DNA of 64,000 nt from positions 212,173 to 276,172 of the forward strand of contig NZ_UAPQ01000008.1 of NCBI RefSeq assembly GCF_900444995.1, read 5' to 3'. Below the pieces are notes generated by a model. That model had not been told where the DNA came from and did no database searches. It was given only the letters and a program-made list of their open reading frames with translations. Position 1 is the first letter of the stretch; every line of letters begins with the position of its first letter. A program made the position numbers and the translations under genes. This document shows, in pieces, positions 1 through 10,010 of the stretch. This stretch comes from Actinomyces bovis (lineage in GTDB: Bacteria > Actinomycetota > Actinomycetes > Actinomycetales > Actinomycetaceae).

Positions 1-505
1 CTCCTCCGCCATGTTCTTTGCGGCCTACTCCCTGATCGGCGTGTGGCAGACCAACCAGGCCTGTCGCTTCGTTCCCGCCGAATCCGTGGCCACCCTGTGC
101 TACCAGGCCCGGGACCCCCGCGACCTGGCCATGGTCTCCGCAGCACTGATGGGAGCCTGTTTCGGCTTCCTGTGGTGGAATGGCTCCCCAGCACAAATCT
201 TCATGGGAGATACAGGTTCACTGGCCCTGGGCGGCGCCGTTGCCGGCCTATCCATTCTGACGCGCACCGAGTTCCTGGCGGTGATCATCGGGGGACTCTT
301 CGTCATGGAGGTCCTCTCCGACGTGATTCAGGTGGGCTTCTTTAAAGCCACCCGACGGCGGGTCTTCCGCATGGCCCCAATTCACCACCACTTTGAACTG
401 CTCGGCTGGGCCGAGGTCACAGTAGTTATTCGTTTCTGGCTGATCGCGGGCCTGTTCGTGGCCCTTGGGCTCGGAGTCTTCTACGCGGAGTGGCTGCTGG
501 CATGA
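1..505 (+). CDS. mraY: Phospho-N-acetylmuramoyl-pentapeptide-transferase, C-terminal part
   Basis: C-terminal half of MraY, which transfers phospho-MurNAc-pentapeptide to undecaprenyl phosphate to make lipid I at the inner face of the membrane. The gene is cut by the window edge and the frame is open from base 2. Visible family motifs are [10 protein letters not shown] in the cytoplasmic active-site loop and the histidine cluster [12 protein letters not shown] near the C-terminus, with hydrophobic membrane helices on both sides. The stop TGA overlaps the murD start as ATGA, which indicates translational coupling. First gene of the visible division cluster. Confidence 0.96.
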   Translation, partial: SSAMFFAAYSLIGVWQTNQACRFVPAESVATLCYQARDPRDLAMVSAALMGACFGFLWWNGSPAQIFMGDTGSLALGGAVAGLSILTRTEFLAVIIGGLFVMEVLSDVIQVGFFKATRRRVFRMAPIHHHFELLGWAEVTVVIRFWLIAGLFVALGLGVFYAEWLLA

Positions 506-1989
506 GCATGCTTGATGGCGCAAGGGTCGCTGTGGTGGGACTGGGCGGCACGGGACGCGCCGTTGTGGAGGTCGCCCTCACCCTGGGGGCCCAGGTAGAG
601 GCCTTGGACCGCTCAGAGAAGGCTACGGGCACGCTGCTCGAACAGTGCGCGCAGGGACCTCAGCCCGCCGGCGGCAGCCTCCGGGTGCACCAGGCTGCCG
701 ACGACGACGCCATGGCGCAGGTGCTAGAGAACACCCGACCCAAATTGGTGGTCGTCTCCCCGGGGGTACCCCCGCAGGCGCCAGTGTTTCAACGCGCCTT
801 CGCTTTGGGCTGCGAGGTGGTCTCGGAGGTGGAACTAGCCTGGCGGCTTCAGGCTGCCTCCGCTCGGCCGGATGTACCGTGGCTAGCCATCACCGGCACC
901 GATGGCAAGACCACCACGGTCAATATGCTCGCCTCGATCCTCAATGCCGCAGGGCTCAAGGCCCCAGCGGTGGGCAATGTGGGCCCGCCCATCATCCAGG
1001 TGGTGGCCGAGGGGAACGTCGATGCCTTAGCCGTGGAGCTTTCCAGCTTCCAGTTGCACACCACCAGCTCCATGTCACCCCTGGCAGCTACGTGCCTGAA
1101 CGTGGCCGCGGACCACATCGACTGGCACGGCAGCCAGCAGGCCTATGCAGCCGATAAAGCTCGCGTCTACCACCAGGCCCGCAAAGCCGCCGTCTACAAC
1201 TTGGCCGACCCAAGCACCGAGCAAATGGTTCGCGACGCTGACGTCGTTGAGGGCTGCCGTGCCATCGGCTTTACCCTCGGCGCGCCTGCACTCGGCCAGG
1301 TAGGCCGAGTCGAGGAACTCCTGATCGATCGGGCTTTTCACGCCGAGCGTCACCGCGAGGGCGTGCAGCTAGCCACCATCGCGGACCTCGCTCACTTGGC
1401 GCCTGGTGGTCAGGCCGAACGACTGCCGGCACATATCGTCGAAGACGCCCTAGCCGCCTTGGCCTTGGCCCGCGCAGCGGAAGTGGAACCTGAGGCGGTA
1501 GCTGCTGGCCTGCGCGCCTTTAACCCCGGTGCGCACCGCATCGTCACAGTGGCGGTCGGCGGAGGCGTGGCCTGGGTTGATGATTCCAAAGCCACCAACC
1601 CGCACTCTGCGGAAGCCGCACTGACTTCCCTGCCTGCAGGCACCGGGATTTGGATCGTCGGGGGCGACCCCAAGGGCGCTACCTTCCATGAGCTGGTAGC
1701 CAAGGTAGCTCCCAAACTGCGTGGCGCCGTCGTGATTGGTAAGGATCAGACGGCCGTGCTGGAGGCCCTGGAACAGCAGGCCCCGAGCTTGCCGGTGGCC
1801 CGCGTGGCCGATGGCAGCCCGGAGCAGATCATCACTGCAGCTGTAGCGGCCTCTGCCAAACTGGCTCAGCCCGGGGATACCGTGATGCTTGCCCCCGCCT
1901 GTGCCTCTTGGGATCAGTTCACTTCATACGCCCAGCGCGGCGACCTCTTTGCGCAGGCTGCTCGTGAAATGGTTGCCTCCCAGGAGTGA
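502..1989 (+). CDS. murD: UDP-N-acetylmuramoylalanine--D-glutamate ligase MurD
   Basis: Adds D-glutamate to UDP-MurNAc-L-Ala in the cytoplasm, using ATP. The N-terminal Rossmann-like domain has [10 protein letters not shown], the central domain has the ATP loop TGTDGKTTT at about residues 131-139, and the C-terminal ligase domain has the [12 protein letters not shown] motif. The ATP loop has Asp where many Mur ligases have Asn (GTNGKT). A GTG at 490 is possible, but ATG 502 overlaps the mraY stop as ATGA and gives the usual N-terminus. About 495 residues, near family length. Confidence 0.96.
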   Translation: MSMLDGARVAVVGLGGTGRAVVEVALTLGAQVEALDRSEKATGTLLEQCAQGPQPAGGSLRVHQAADDDAMAQVLENTRPKLVVVSPGVPPQAPVFQRAFALGCEVVSEVELAWRLQAASARPDVPWLAITGTDGKTTTVNMLASILNAAGLKAPAVGNVGPPIIQVVAEGNVDALAVELSSFQLHTTSSMSPLAATCLNVAADHIDWHGSQQAYAADKARVYHQARKAAVYNLADPSTEQMVRDADVVEGCRAIGFTLGAPALGQVGRVEELLIDRAFHAERHREGVQLATIADLAHLAPGGQAERLPAHIVEDALAALALARAAEVEPEAVAAGLRAFNPGAHRIVTVAVGGGVAWVDDSKATNPHSAEAALTSLPAGTGIWIVGGDPKGATFHELVAKVAPKLRGAVVIGKDQTAVLEALEQQAPSLPVARVADGSPEQIITAAVAASAKLAQPGDTVMLAPACASWDQFTSYAQRGDLFAQAAREMVASQE

Positions 1990-2000
1990 GGAGGGACCCG

Positions 2001-3254
2001 ATGGCCAAGCCGGGTGAACGCAAGTGGCTGGTGCGCCGTGGGCGCACAGCCGCCGATGGCCCCAAACCAGGGGAGTCTGCCGTTCTCAGCTACTACGGGC
2101 TTGGTCTGACGGCTTTGCTGCTCCTAACGATCGGCTTAGTCATGGTGTTCTCCGTGCTCTCTGTGGGCTTGGCCGCAGAGGGCTCGGGTATAGCTAAAGA
2201 CATCTACTTTTACGCCCTGTTCCCAGTCGTAGGGATTATTGGGGCATTCATGATCTCGCGGCTGCCAGTGCGTTTCTTAAAGCGGTCCTGGTACCTAGTT
2301 TTCCCGGCGGGCTTGATCGCCCAGGTAGCCACCTTGTTCGTGGGCAAAGAGGTGAACGGCAACAAGAACTGGCTTGAGATACCGTTAATCGGCGCGGTTC
2401 AGCCCTCGGAGTTCCTAAAGATCGGATTGGTGCTGGCGCTAGGGGCAATCGTGGAGCGCTTCCACGATCGGCTCTCAGAACCCAAGGTACTGCTGTGGGC
2501 AATCGGACTGCCGGTAGGACTCTCAGCCGGGCTGGTCATGGGCGGCGGAGACTTGGGCACGGTGATCGTGCTAGTGCTAATCGTGGCCGGTGCCCTGTGG
2601 GTTGGTGGCTTGGCGAAGCGCTGGTTCGTCGCCGCGCTATTCGTTGGAGTTTTTCTCTTTGCCTTAGGTTCCCTTTCCTCCCTGAGCCGCCGCAATCGCA
2701 TCTTGGATTGGCTGGGGATGCCCACGCCTGACTATCTAGACGCCGGATATCAGCCGCGACACGCTCTGTGGGCTATCGCCACCGGACGTTGGACTGGCGT
2801 CGGCTTGGGTCAGTCTCGCCAGAAGTGGGGCTACCTGACCCAAGCCGAGAGTGACTACATTTACGCGATTCTCTGCGAGGAGCTTGGCCTGATCGGCGGT
2901 CTGCTGGTCCTCCTGCTATTCCTCGCCTTCGGCTACTTCTGCATGCGTATCATGCGGCGCAGCCAGGACATTTTCACTTCGGTGACCGTCGGTGCGATAG
3001 CCTGCTGGGTCGTGGGACAGGCGCTGATCAACATCTCTGTGGTGGTGCGTGTCCTGCCCGTCCTAGGTGTGCCCCTGCCCTTTATTTCTCGAGGCGGCTC
3101 TTCGCTGATCGCAGTGCTCCTCGCTGTGGGGGTGCTGCTGTGCCTAGCCCGCAATGAACCTGAGGCTCAAGCTGCCCTGGCAGTCCGGGGTGGCGCCGTC
3201 CGACGTACCCTGGCCGTCATAACACCCCGCAGGAGGAACCATGACCGATCCTGA
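2001..3254 (+). CDS. ftsW: SEDS peptidoglycan polymerase FtsW
   Basis: Division-specific glycan polymerase of the SEDS family, an integral membrane protein working with a class B penicillin-binding protein at the septum. About ten hydrophobic helices can be seen, with the conserved segments QPSEFLKIG, GGGDLGT, GLGQSRQKWGYLTQAESDYIYA and the C-terminal FISRGGSS. ATG 2001 is preferred because AGGAGG (1989-1994) lies at good spacing; a GTG at 1986 overlapping the murD stop is the alternative. Its end overlaps murG by 14 bases. Confidence 0.95.
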   Translation: MAKPGERKWLVRRGRTAADGPKPGESAVLSYYGLGLTALLLLTIGLVMVFSVLSVGLAAEGSGIAKDIYFYALFPVVGIIGAFMISRLPVRFLKRSWYLVFPAGLIAQVATLFVGKEVNGNKNWLEIPLIGAVQPSEFLKIGLVLALGAIVERFHDRLSEPKVLLWAIGLPVGLSAGLVMGGGDLGTVIVLVLIVAGALWVGGLAKRWFVAALFVGVFLFALGSLSSLSRRNRILDWLGMPTPDYLDAGYQPRHALWAIATGRWTGVGLGQSRQKWGYLTQAESDYIYAILCEELGLIGGLLVLLLFLAFGYFCMRIMRRSQDIFTSVTVGAIACWVVGQALINISVVVRVLPVLGVPLPFISRGGSSLIAVLLAVGVLLCLARNEPEAQAALAVRGGAVRRTLAVITPRRRNHDRS

Positions 3255-4482
3255 GGCCACCCCCGACTCATCCTCCCCGGCTGACCAAACAGCTCCCGTG
3301 CCACCTGAGACCGGGCCGCGAGTCTTGCTAGCTGGAGGCGGCACCGCAGGCCACGTGAACCCGTTACTGGCTACCGCCGCAGCTCTGCAAACCGCTGATC
3401 CCAGTGTTCAGCTACTGGTGCTTGGCACAGCCACAGGCCTGGAGAAAGACCTTGTCCCTGCTGCCGGTCTGGAAATGGTGACGATCGCCAAGGTCCCTTT
3501 GCCGCGGCGCCCCAGCTTTGACCTGCTGCGCCTACCGGGACGCCTCAAAGCCGCCGTCGACGGTGCCAGCCGCGCCATCGAGCAGCTTGGTGCTGAGGTG
3601 GTTGTCGGTTTTGGGGGCTATGTTTCCACCCCGGCCTACCTGGCGGCCCGCAAGGCCGGAGTGCCAGTTGTAATCCACGAGCAGAATGCTCGGCCCGGGC
3701 TGGCAAATAGGCTTGGCGCCCGTTGGGCCCGGGCTGTCGCCCTAACCTTCGCTTCCACCCCGTTACAGGCCCGCATTGGGCGCACAGAGTTCACCGGTCT
3801 GCCCCTGCGCCCGGAGATCGCTGCGCTAGTGGAGCAGCAAGCCACTGAGGCCGGGCGGGTTGAGGCACGCCAGCGGGGTGCAGCAGCGCTCGGGCTCGAC
3901 CCGACACTGCATACCCTCCTAGTAACTGGCGGTTCGCTGGGTGCGCAGCATCTAAACGAGGTCCTGAGTGCCGCCATGGCAAATACCCCAGCCGGGGTGC
4001 AAGTACTACACCTGACTGGCAAGGAGAAGGACGCCCCGGTGCGTGCCGCCCTGGAACAGGCGGTGGCTGATGGCGCCAATGGCCTGGAAGCGCGCTACCA
4101 CGTGCTCGACTACCTGCCGCAGATGGAGCATGCCTACGCCTGCGCAGATGCGGTTATCTGCCGCTCGGGCGCAGGCACCGTGGCTGAGCTCACCGCGCTG
4201 GGCTTGCCAGCTCTCTATGTGCCCCTGCCAATTGGCAACGGCGAACAGCGGCTGAACGCCACCGACGTCGTCGCTGCCGGAGGCGGAAGGATGGTCGCTG
4301 ATGCTGAGCTAAGCACGGAGCACGTGGCCGACTTCATGGCCCTGGTGGCCGAAGCTACGCGCCGCCAGCCCATGGCCCAGGCAGCGCGTGGAGCGGGAGT
4401 ACGCGACGGCGCCCAGCGGCTGGCGACCCTGGTAAGCGCGGTAGTCCGGGCCGCTAGGCGCGCGGCTTCCACCCGCGCCTGA
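3241..4482 (+). CDS. murG: MurG UDP-GlcNAc transferase
   Basis: Transfers GlcNAc from UDP-GlcNAc to lipid I, forming lipid II on the cytoplasmic membrane face. A GT-B fold is indicated by the N-terminal glycine loop GGGTAGHVNP, the HEQNARPGLANRL segment, VTGGSLGAQHLN at the start of the second domain and CRSGAGTVAELTALGLP for nucleotide-sugar binding. The roughly 30-residue acidic/proline-rich leader before the Rossmann strand is longer than in E. coli MurG. The start has AGGAGG five bases upstream and lies inside the ftsW end. Confidence 0.95.
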   Translation: MTDPEATPDSSSPADQTAPVPPETGPRVLLAGGGTAGHVNPLLATAAALQTADPSVQLLVLGTATGLEKDLVPAAGLEMVTIAKVPLPRRPSFDLLRLPGRLKAAVDGASRAIEQLGAEVVVGFGGYVSTPAYLAARKAGVPVVIHEQNARPGLANRLGARWARAVALTFASTPLQARIGRTEFTGLPLRPEIAALVEQQATEAGRVEARQRGAAALGLDPTLHTLLVTGGSLGAQHLNEVLSAAMANTPAGVQVLHLTGKEKDAPVRAALEQAVADGANGLEARYHVLDYLPQMEHAYACADAVICRSGAGTVAELTALGLPALYVPLPIGNGEQRLNATDVVAAGGGRMVADAELSTEHVADFMALVAEATRRQPMAQAARGAGVRDGAQRLATLVSAVVRAARRAASTRA

Positions 4483-4528
4483 ACCGACCATGCACCCAGC
4501 AGTAAGCAAGAGCACCGAGGAGACCGCA

Positions 4529-6010
4529 ATGGGTAGCGCCGAGCCACAGCAGTTGGCACCCCTGGAAGGCAGTCAGTTCCATCTGATCGGAGTGGGGGGC
4601 GCAGGCATGAGTGTGGTGGCTGCACTCCTGGCAGAACGTGGCGCCGTGGTTTCCGGCTCGGATGCGCAGGATTCTGAAGCCCTGGAACGCTTGCGCCAGG
4701 CGGGGGTTGAGGTGTGGGTCGGACATGACGCCGCTGCGGTCTGCCCGGAAGCTACCGTCGTAGTTTCTACCGCCATCAAGGACACCAACCCGGAGCTGGC
4801 TGTGGCCCGCAGCCGCGGACAGGAGGTCATCCACCGCTCGCAGGCCCTGGCCCTGGCCGCCCAAGGACGCGATTTCGTGGCGGTGGCTGGTGCCCACGGT
4901 AAAACCACCACCTCCGGCATGTTGGCTGAGGCTCTAACTCAGGCGGGAGCAGACCCGTCATTTGCCATTGGGGGAGTGGTTTGTGCCATCGGCACCGGGG
5001 CACACTTGGGGCAAGGGCAGGCTTTTGTGGCTGAGGCTGACGAGTCCGACTGCTCCTTCCTGAACTACCACCCGCGCATTGAGGTGGTCACGAATGTTGA
5101 ACCAGATCACCTGGACAACTACGGCAGTACTGCAGCCTTTGAGCAGGCCTTCCTAGACTTCTCAGCCCGCCTGGTGCCGGGCGGCCTGTTGGTGGCCTGT
5201 GCTGACGATTCGGGCGCTCTGCGCCTAGCCCGAGCAGCTGCTAGTGCTGGCACCCGAGTGCAGACCTTTGGGACTACCAAGGCCGCTGACATCCCCGGTG
5301 GCCCAGTAGGGGAGGGGCATGTGCAGCTAACGGTGCTGGCCGCTAAAGACTCCGGTACCTCCGCTCGATTAGAACTGCAGCGCACCGACGGCGCCATAGT
5401 GGGGCCGGTGGAGCTTGAGCTTTCCGTTCCCGGTGCTCACGTGGCCTTGGACGCGGCCGGTGCCTGGGCTGCCGGCTTGGAGCTTGGCGTAGACCCGGCC
5501 GTGATGGCCCACAGCCTGGGCGCCTTTGGCGGCACTAAGCGTCGCTTTGAGGATCGTGGGGAGGTCGCTGGGGTCCGGGTAGTTGACGACTACGCCCACC
5601 ACCCCACTGAGATCGAGGCGCTTATGCGCACTGCCCGCGCCGTGGCCCAGGCCCGTGGTGGCCGCGTGCTGGCCTTGTTCCAACCACACCTGTTCTCTCG
5701 CACCCAGAACTTCGCGCAGCGTTTTGGGGCTGCCTTGAGCCAGGCGGACCTCGCCGTCGTCACGGATATCTATCCTGCGCGCGAGCGGGCTGAGGACTTC
5801 CCCGGTATCGACGGCGGCACCGTGGCCCAATATCTGCCTGCCGGGCGTGGCCGTTTTGTGCGTGGACGTGAGGAGGCGGCGCATGCCATCGCCGCCGCCG
5901 CTAAGCCGGGTGACCTCTTGCTCACCATTGGAGCAGGCGATGTCACTGAGCTTGGACCTATCGTCTTAGCCGACCTCGCAGCCGGTGCAGGCGCCTCCAC
6001 GGAGAACTGA
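4529..6010 (+). CDS. murC: UDP-N-acetylmuramate--L-alanine ligase MurC
   Basis: First amino-acid ligase of peptidoglycan precursor synthesis, adding L-Ala to UDP-MurNAc. Motifs seen are GVGGAGMS (N-terminal Rossmann), AGAHGKTTTSGM (ATP loop), EADESDCSF, NVEPDHLDNY and the C-terminal DDYAHHPTEI. Two in-frame ATGs exist, at 4490 and 4529. The second has GAGGAG at 4517-4522 and begins shortly before the conserved fold, so it is chosen; about 493 residues. The stop overlaps the ftsQ start (TGATG). Confidence 0.95.
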   Translation: MGSAEPQQLAPLEGSQFHLIGVGGAGMSVVAALLAERGAVVSGSDAQDSEALERLRQAGVEVWVGHDAAAVCPEATVVVSTAIKDTNPELAVARSRGQEVIHRSQALALAAQGRDFVAVAGAHGKTTTSGMLAEALTQAGADPSFAIGGVVCAIGTGAHLGQGQAFVAEADESDCSFLNYHPRIEVVTNVEPDHLDNYGSTAAFEQAFLDFSARLVPGGLLVACADDSGALRLARAAASAGTRVQTFGTTKAADIPGGPVGEGHVQLTVLAAKDSGTSARLELQRTDGAIVGPVELELSVPGAHVALDAAGAWAAGLELGVDPAVMAHSLGAFGGTKRRFEDRGEVAGVRVVDDYAHHPTEIEALMRTARAVAQARGGRVLALFQPHLFSRTQNFAQRFGAALSQADLAVVTDIYPARERAEDFPGIDGGTVAQYLPAGRGRFVRGREEAAHAIAAAAKPGDLLLTIGAGDVTELGPIVLADLAAGAGASTEN

Positions 6011-6918
6011 TGCGCAAGCCTTCCGCACCCCGGCCCGGAGCTGAAGAGCAGCCCCCGGCAAAGCCACCTGCGCAGAAGCCATCTGTAACTGTGAGCCCGG
6101 ATGAGGGGCGGACCGGGAGGCTCCCGGCAGTGCGTCAGCGGGCACCTCAGGCGCTGGAAACCCGTGGCCAGCGTACGGAGCAGGTGGTTTCCACCGGGCT
6201 GGAGGAGCGCCTCAAAGAGCGTCGCAACGCGCTAAGTCGGCTACGGCGTCGCCGGATTCTCTTGGGACTGACTGTGGTGCTGGTGCTGGGACTAGCGGGC
6301 TGGGCTGTTCTGGCCTCCCCTCTGCTTGCACTCAAACTTGAACAGGTGGAAGTGCGCGGCTCGGACGGTACCGTCAGTGTTGAGCAGGTTCGTCAGGTGT
6401 ATGCGCCCGTAGCGGGCTTCTCCTTGCTGCGCCTGGACCTGGACGATCTCGAGGTAGCCACCGCCCGCGATCTGGTGCGGGTGCGTGCGGCTCGGGTTAG
6501 TCGCGCTTGGCCTAATGGGCTGGTAGTGCGCCTAGAGATGCGTGAGCCGGTGGCAGTGCGGCAAGCAAACGGCGGCTACGAGGTGCTGGATGCTGAGGCA
6601 GTGGTGCTGGAGACGGTGGCGACGCCGTCGCCCGGGCTGGCTAGCGTCCAGGCGCCTGCTGGCCAGGAACTCAGTGCGGAGATGGTTACCGCCGTGGTCA
6701 GCGCCGTGGGGGCCTTGGATACACAGACACGGGCGCAGGTGAGCTCAGGTACTGCCTCCGCCGCTGGACAGGTCACTTTGACCTTGCAAAGTGGAGCGAG
6801 TGTGGTGTGGGGGGATACCTCGGAGCCGGAGCTTAAGGCGCAGGTGCTGCGGACCTTACTGGGCACCCAAGCCAAGGTTTATGACGTGTCTTCACCCAAA
6901 TACCCAGCCACTTCCTGA
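6010..6918 (+). CDS. ftsQ: Cell division protein FtsQ
   Basis: Bitopic divisome protein linking early and late division proteins. Residues 1-80 are a Pro/Arg-rich cytoplasmic tail, about 83-103 form one membrane helix, and about 107-175 match a POTRA domain (LEQVEVRGSDGTVSVEQV, then SLLRLDLDDLEVA and WPNGLVVRLEMREPVAVRQ). The extracytoplasmic beta domain follows. The length (302 aa) is typical of actinobacterial FtsQ. It is the last gene of the coupled mur/fts group before a 166-base gap and ftsZ; ftsA and ddl are absent, as usual in this phylum. Confidence 0.9.
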   Translation: MRKPSAPRPGAEEQPPAKPPAQKPSVTVSPDEGRTGRLPAVRQRAPQALETRGQRTEQVVSTGLEERLKERRNALSRLRRRRILLGLTVVLVLGLAGWAVLASPLLALKLEQVEVRGSDGTVSVEQVRQVYAPVAGFSLLRLDLDDLEVATARDLVRVRAARVSRAWPNGLVVRLEMREPVAVRQANGGYEVLDAEAVVLETVATPSPGLASVQAPAGQELSAEMVTAVVSAVGALDTQTRAQVSSGTASAAGQVTLTLQSGASVVWGDTSEPELKAQVLRTLLGTQAKVYDVSSPKYPATS

Positions 6919-7026
6919 GCTGGGTAGTGCTGGCGTGCACGACACGCTGGACACACCGACGTAAATGCGGGCGGGCGAGGGTATAGGCACGTAGCGTTTT
7001 CCTCGTCAGCCCGAGAATGACATAAG

Positions 7027-7047
7027 TATAAACCTTAACCTGAGGTT
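7027..7047 (+). promoter_or_regulatory. Candidate ftsZ promoter/operator region
   Basis: The 166-base ftsQ-ftsZ gap contains an A/T-rich TATAAA at 7027-7032 followed by a perfect palindrome, AACCT-G-AGGTT, at 7037-7047. The A/T richness contrasts with the flanks and fits a local ftsZ promoter. Its role is inference. Confidence 0.4.
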
Positions 7048-7084
7048 GACGGTTTTCGGGGCCGGAGTCAAGTGGAGGGCAACA

Positions 7085-8401
7085 GTGACGGAATCTCAGC
7101 ACTACCAGGCAGTCATCAAAGTGGTGGGCGTTGGTGGCGGTGGCGTCAACGCCGTCAACCGCATGATCGAGGCCGACCTGCGCGGCGTGGAGTTCATTGC
7201 CGTCAACACTGATGCGCAGGCCCTGCTTATGACCGACGCTGACGTCAAGCTCGATGTGGGCCGCGACCTTACCCGTGGCCTTGGTGCTGGCGCCGACCCC
7301 TCCATCGGACGCAAGGCCGCAGAAGACCACGTCGAGGACATCCGTGCCGCCATCACCGGTGCCGACATGGTCTTTGTTACCGCGGGGGAGGGCGGCGGCA
7401 CCGGCACCGGCGGTGCACCCGTGGTCGCCAAGATTTCCCGCGAGATTGGCGCCCTGACCATCGGTGTGGTCACCCGCCCCTTTGCCTTTGAGGGCCGCCG
7501 TCGCTCCGCCCAGGCCGAGGAAGGTATCGCCAACCTGCGTGAGCAGGTTGACACCCTCATTGTGATCCCCAATGACCGCCTCCTAGACATTGCCGACCCC
7601 AATATCTCTGTAGTCGATGCCTTCAAACAGGCCGACCAGGTGCTCCTCCAGGGTGTCCAGGGCATCACCGAACTGATCACCACCCCCGGCCTTATCAACG
7701 TCGACTTCAACGACGTCAAATCCGTTATGCAGGGCGCTGGCTCCGCTCTCATGGGCATTGGCTACTCCTCCGGCGAGGACCGTGCCGTCGCCGCCACCGA
7801 GATGGCCATTTCCTCCCCGCTGCTTGAGACCTCCATCGACGGCGCCCACGGCGTGCTGCTCTTCTTCCAGGGCGGCGCAGACTTGGGCCTGTTGGAGATG
7901 AGCAAGGCGGCTGAGCTAGTGCGTGAGGCCGTCCACCCAGAGGCCAATATCATCGTGGGTAACGTCGTCGACGGCGCCCTGGGTGACGAGGTGCGCGTAA
8001 CCGTTATTGCTGCTGGATTTGATGAGGTACCGGTGGTTTCCGCCCCGCGCACCCCGCAGCAGGTGGCACCCGGATACGGCCAGCCCACTGCTCGCACCGG
8101 AGCACAGCCGCAGTACAGCAACCAGGCTGCGCAGCCCTCGTACACCAATTCAATTGGGCGCGGTGCGCACCGCCTGGACACAGGGGCCACTCCGCGACCT
8201 GCAGCTGCCCAGATGAACCCGCCCACCGCCCCCACCGCAGACCTTTCAATCGCTCCCGAGGCGGCGGAAAGCCTGCTGCCGGCGGAGGATCCGGCACCGA
8301 TCTACCCCGGGAAGCCGGCAGCCTCGCCGCAGCTTGTGGTGCCCCCCGTCATCAACGATGAGGGCGTTACGGATATCGACCTGCCGGACTTCCTGCGCTG
8401 A
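7085..8401 (+). CDS. ftsZ: Cell division GTPase FtsZ
   Basis: Tubulin-like GTPase that forms the Z-ring. The tubulin signature GGGTGTG lies at residues 103-109, [13 protein letters not shown] at 15-27, and the synergy loop ([11 protein letters not shown]) follows in the C-terminal domain. A Pro/Gln/Ala-rich linker of about 110 residues ends in the C-terminal partner-binding peptide DIDLPDFLR, the docking site for SepF and other divisome proteins. GTG 7085 is chosen because GGAGGG sits five bases upstream and the translated N-terminus matches the family; an upstream TTG at 7046 would add an implausible leader. Confidence 0.97.
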   Translation: MTESQHYQAVIKVVGVGGGGVNAVNRMIEADLRGVEFIAVNTDAQALLMTDADVKLDVGRDLTRGLGAGADPSIGRKAAEDHVEDIRAAITGADMVFVTAGEGGGTGTGGAPVVAKISREIGALTIGVVTRPFAFEGRRRSAQAEEGIANLREQVDTLIVIPNDRLLDIADPNISVVDAFKQADQVLLQGVQGITELITTPGLINVDFNDVKSVMQGAGSALMGIGYSSGEDRAVAATEMAISSPLLETSIDGAHGVLLFFQGGADLGLLEMSKAAELVREAVHPEANIIVGNVVDGALGDEVRVTVIAAGFDEVPVVSAPRTPQQVAPGYGQPTARTGAQPQYSNQAAQPSYTNSIGRGAHRLDTGATPRPAAAQMNPPTAPTADLSIAPEAAESLLPAEDPAPIYPGKPAASPQLVVPPVINDEGVTDIDLPDFLR

Positions 8402-8413
8402 ATTAGGCAGAGC

Positions 8414-9148
8414 ATGACTGACCTCCTTGAGGTCGCGCTGGGCCCCGTCGCCCGCGGCTGGTTTACCACCCGCGGTGGCGGGGCTCCCGCGCCTGCTGAG
8501 AGCCCTTTCTGGGGTATGAATCTGGCTGGGCATGTCGGTGATGACCCTGAACGAGTCAGGCGCAATCGGGCGGAGTTGGCGCAGGACCTCGGGCTAAAGC
8601 CAGAACAACTGGCCTGGATGCAGCAGGTGCACTCCGCCCTCGTCGCCCACCCTCAGACAGGCCGGGAACCAACCGCTGATGCCCTAGTGGTGGACGGACG
8701 TGTGGATGTTGCCAAGGCCGCCGGGGTGCTCGTGGCGGACTGCGTACCGCTGCTTCTAGCGGACGGGCAGCTGCCGCTAATCTCCGCTGTGCATGCAGGT
8801 CGCAAAGGCATGCTTGACGGCGTCGTCCAAGCCGCTGTCAGTGAGCTGCGACGCCTGGGGGCGCAGGAACTCTATGCCGCTATCGGCCCTTCAATTTGTG
8901 GCTCCTGCTATGAGGTGCCAGCTTCTATGCGAGACGAATCAGTCGCAATTGAGCCAGCGTGTGGCGCCGTCACGAGTTGGGGCACCCCCGCAGTAGATGT
9001 GGCTGCGGGAGTGCGCGCCCAGCTTGAGCGTCTCCAAGTCAAGCTCGTGCAGACCCCTCAGTGGTGCACCCTGGAGGATGAACGCTTCTTCTCTTTCCGC
9101 CGTGAAGGCACTACTGGACGCTTGGCCGGAGTGGTTCAACTGAGCTGA
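8414..9148 (+). CDS. pgeF: Laccase-domain purine nucleoside phosphorylase (YfiH/PgeF family)
   Basis: Small cytoplasmic enzyme of the multicopper-polyphenol-oxidase-like (YfiH) family. Members have purine nucleoside phosphorylase/adenosine deaminase activity, and some affect peptidoglycan precursor fidelity. The conserved metal ligands are H73 (QQVH), C110 (VADCVPLLL) and H127 (SAVHAG). Length 244 aa is typical. Position directly between ftsZ and sepF is the usual actinobacterial arrangement. Confidence 0.88.
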   Translation: MTDLLEVALGPVARGWFTTRGGGAPAPAESPFWGMNLAGHVGDDPERVRRNRAELAQDLGLKPEQLAWMQQVHSALVAHPQTGREPTADALVVDGRVDVAKAAGVLVADCVPLLLADGQLPLISAVHAGRKGMLDGVVQAAVSELRRLGAQELYAAIGPSICGSCYEVPASMRDESVAIEPACGAVTSWGTPAVDVAAGVRAQLERLQVKLVQTPQWCTLEDERFFSFRREGTTGRLAGVVQLS

Positions 9149-9257
9149 GCGCTACTGCAGGTAATCGGCGTGTCTGCCAGGTAGCAGAGGTCAAAACCGT
9201 TAGCGTTTCAGACAACGGGAGAACTAGCGCCCGTTCTTTTCTTAAAGGAGCACTCAG

Positions 9258-9704
9258 ATGCGAGCACTGCGCAGCATGACCAACCTGCTCGGTTCCCAGG
9301 ACTATGAGGGTGAAGAGTCCTACGAGGGGCTTGAGCAGTCAGCCGTCTCCGAGTACTCCGAGGGCTATGTGGATGACTATGCCCCGGCTGAGACCTATGA
9401 GGAGCTGGCCGAGCCGAGCGGCGTCGACCTGCGTCGTATCGTCACGGTACATCCCTCCAACTACAACGAGGCGCGCGTGATTGGCGAGGCCTTCCGCGAT
9501 GGCCTGCCCGTCATTGTCAACCTCACCGGAATGAGTGAGCCCGACGCCCGCCGCATGGTGGATTTCTCCGCTGGGCTGGTCTTTGGGCTACACGGCGCCA
9601 TCGAGCGCGTGACCCCGCGCGTCTTCCTGCTGACCCCGGCCACAGTGTCGATCGAGTCCGGCGAGGCCGCCGAGGCTGGCGACCGTTTCTTCAACCAGGG
9701 CTGA
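9258..9704 (+). CDS. sepF: Cell division protein SepF
   Basis: Membrane-associated Z-ring anchor that binds the FtsZ C-terminal peptide and stands in for FtsA in actinobacteria. A short amphipathic N-terminus ([12 protein letters not shown]) is followed by an acidic Tyr/Glu-rich linker and the SepF core from about residue 60 ([19 protein letters not shown]), with [19 protein letters not shown] and the final [19 protein letters not shown] lies at good spacing before ATG 9258. 148 aa, near the family norm. Confidence 0.93.
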   Translation: MRALRSMTNLLGSQDYEGEESYEGLEQSAVSEYSEGYVDDYAPAETYEELAEPSGVDLRRIVTVHPSNYNEARVIGEAFRDGLPVIVNLTGMSEPDARRMVDFSAGLVFGLHGAIERVTPRVFLLTPATVSIESGEAAEAGDRFFNQG

Positions 9705-9722
9705 TCTGCGAGAGTTGGCGGC

Positions 9723-10010
9723 GTGCAAGCCATCGTCTCCATCCTTTCAAGCCTGCTGCTCCTGTACACGCTCGTTCTGCTAGTACGAGTTGTGTTGGAC
9801 CTGGTAATGGTCTTTTCTCGCAGTTGGAAGCCAAGCGGCCCACTGCTGGTGTTGGCCAATGCGGTCTACGGACTGACTGATCCACCTCTGCGCTTAATCC
9901 GTTCCAAGATCCCCGCTCTGGGTTTTGGGGGCTTCGGAATTGACCTGAGTTTCCTGGTTCTGTGGTTCGGCATCGTGCTGCTGAGGTCGCTGCTAGCGCT
10001 GTTGGTCTGA
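9723..10010 (+). CDS. YggT family membrane protein
   Basis: Small membrane protein with two hydrophobic segments (about residues 3-29 and 73-94) and the YggT family core, in which TDPPLRLIRSKIP follows a short loop. The GTG start lies 18 bases after the sepF stop. Family members sit in the sepF-divIVA interval in most actinobacteria and are thought to act in division or membrane organisation; no biochemical role can be read from sequence. Confidence 0.85.
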   Translation: MQAIVSILSSLLLLYTLVLLVRVVLDLVMVFSRSWKPSGPLLVLANAVYGLTDPPLRLIRSKIPALGFGGFGIDLSFLVLWFGIVLLRSLLALLV

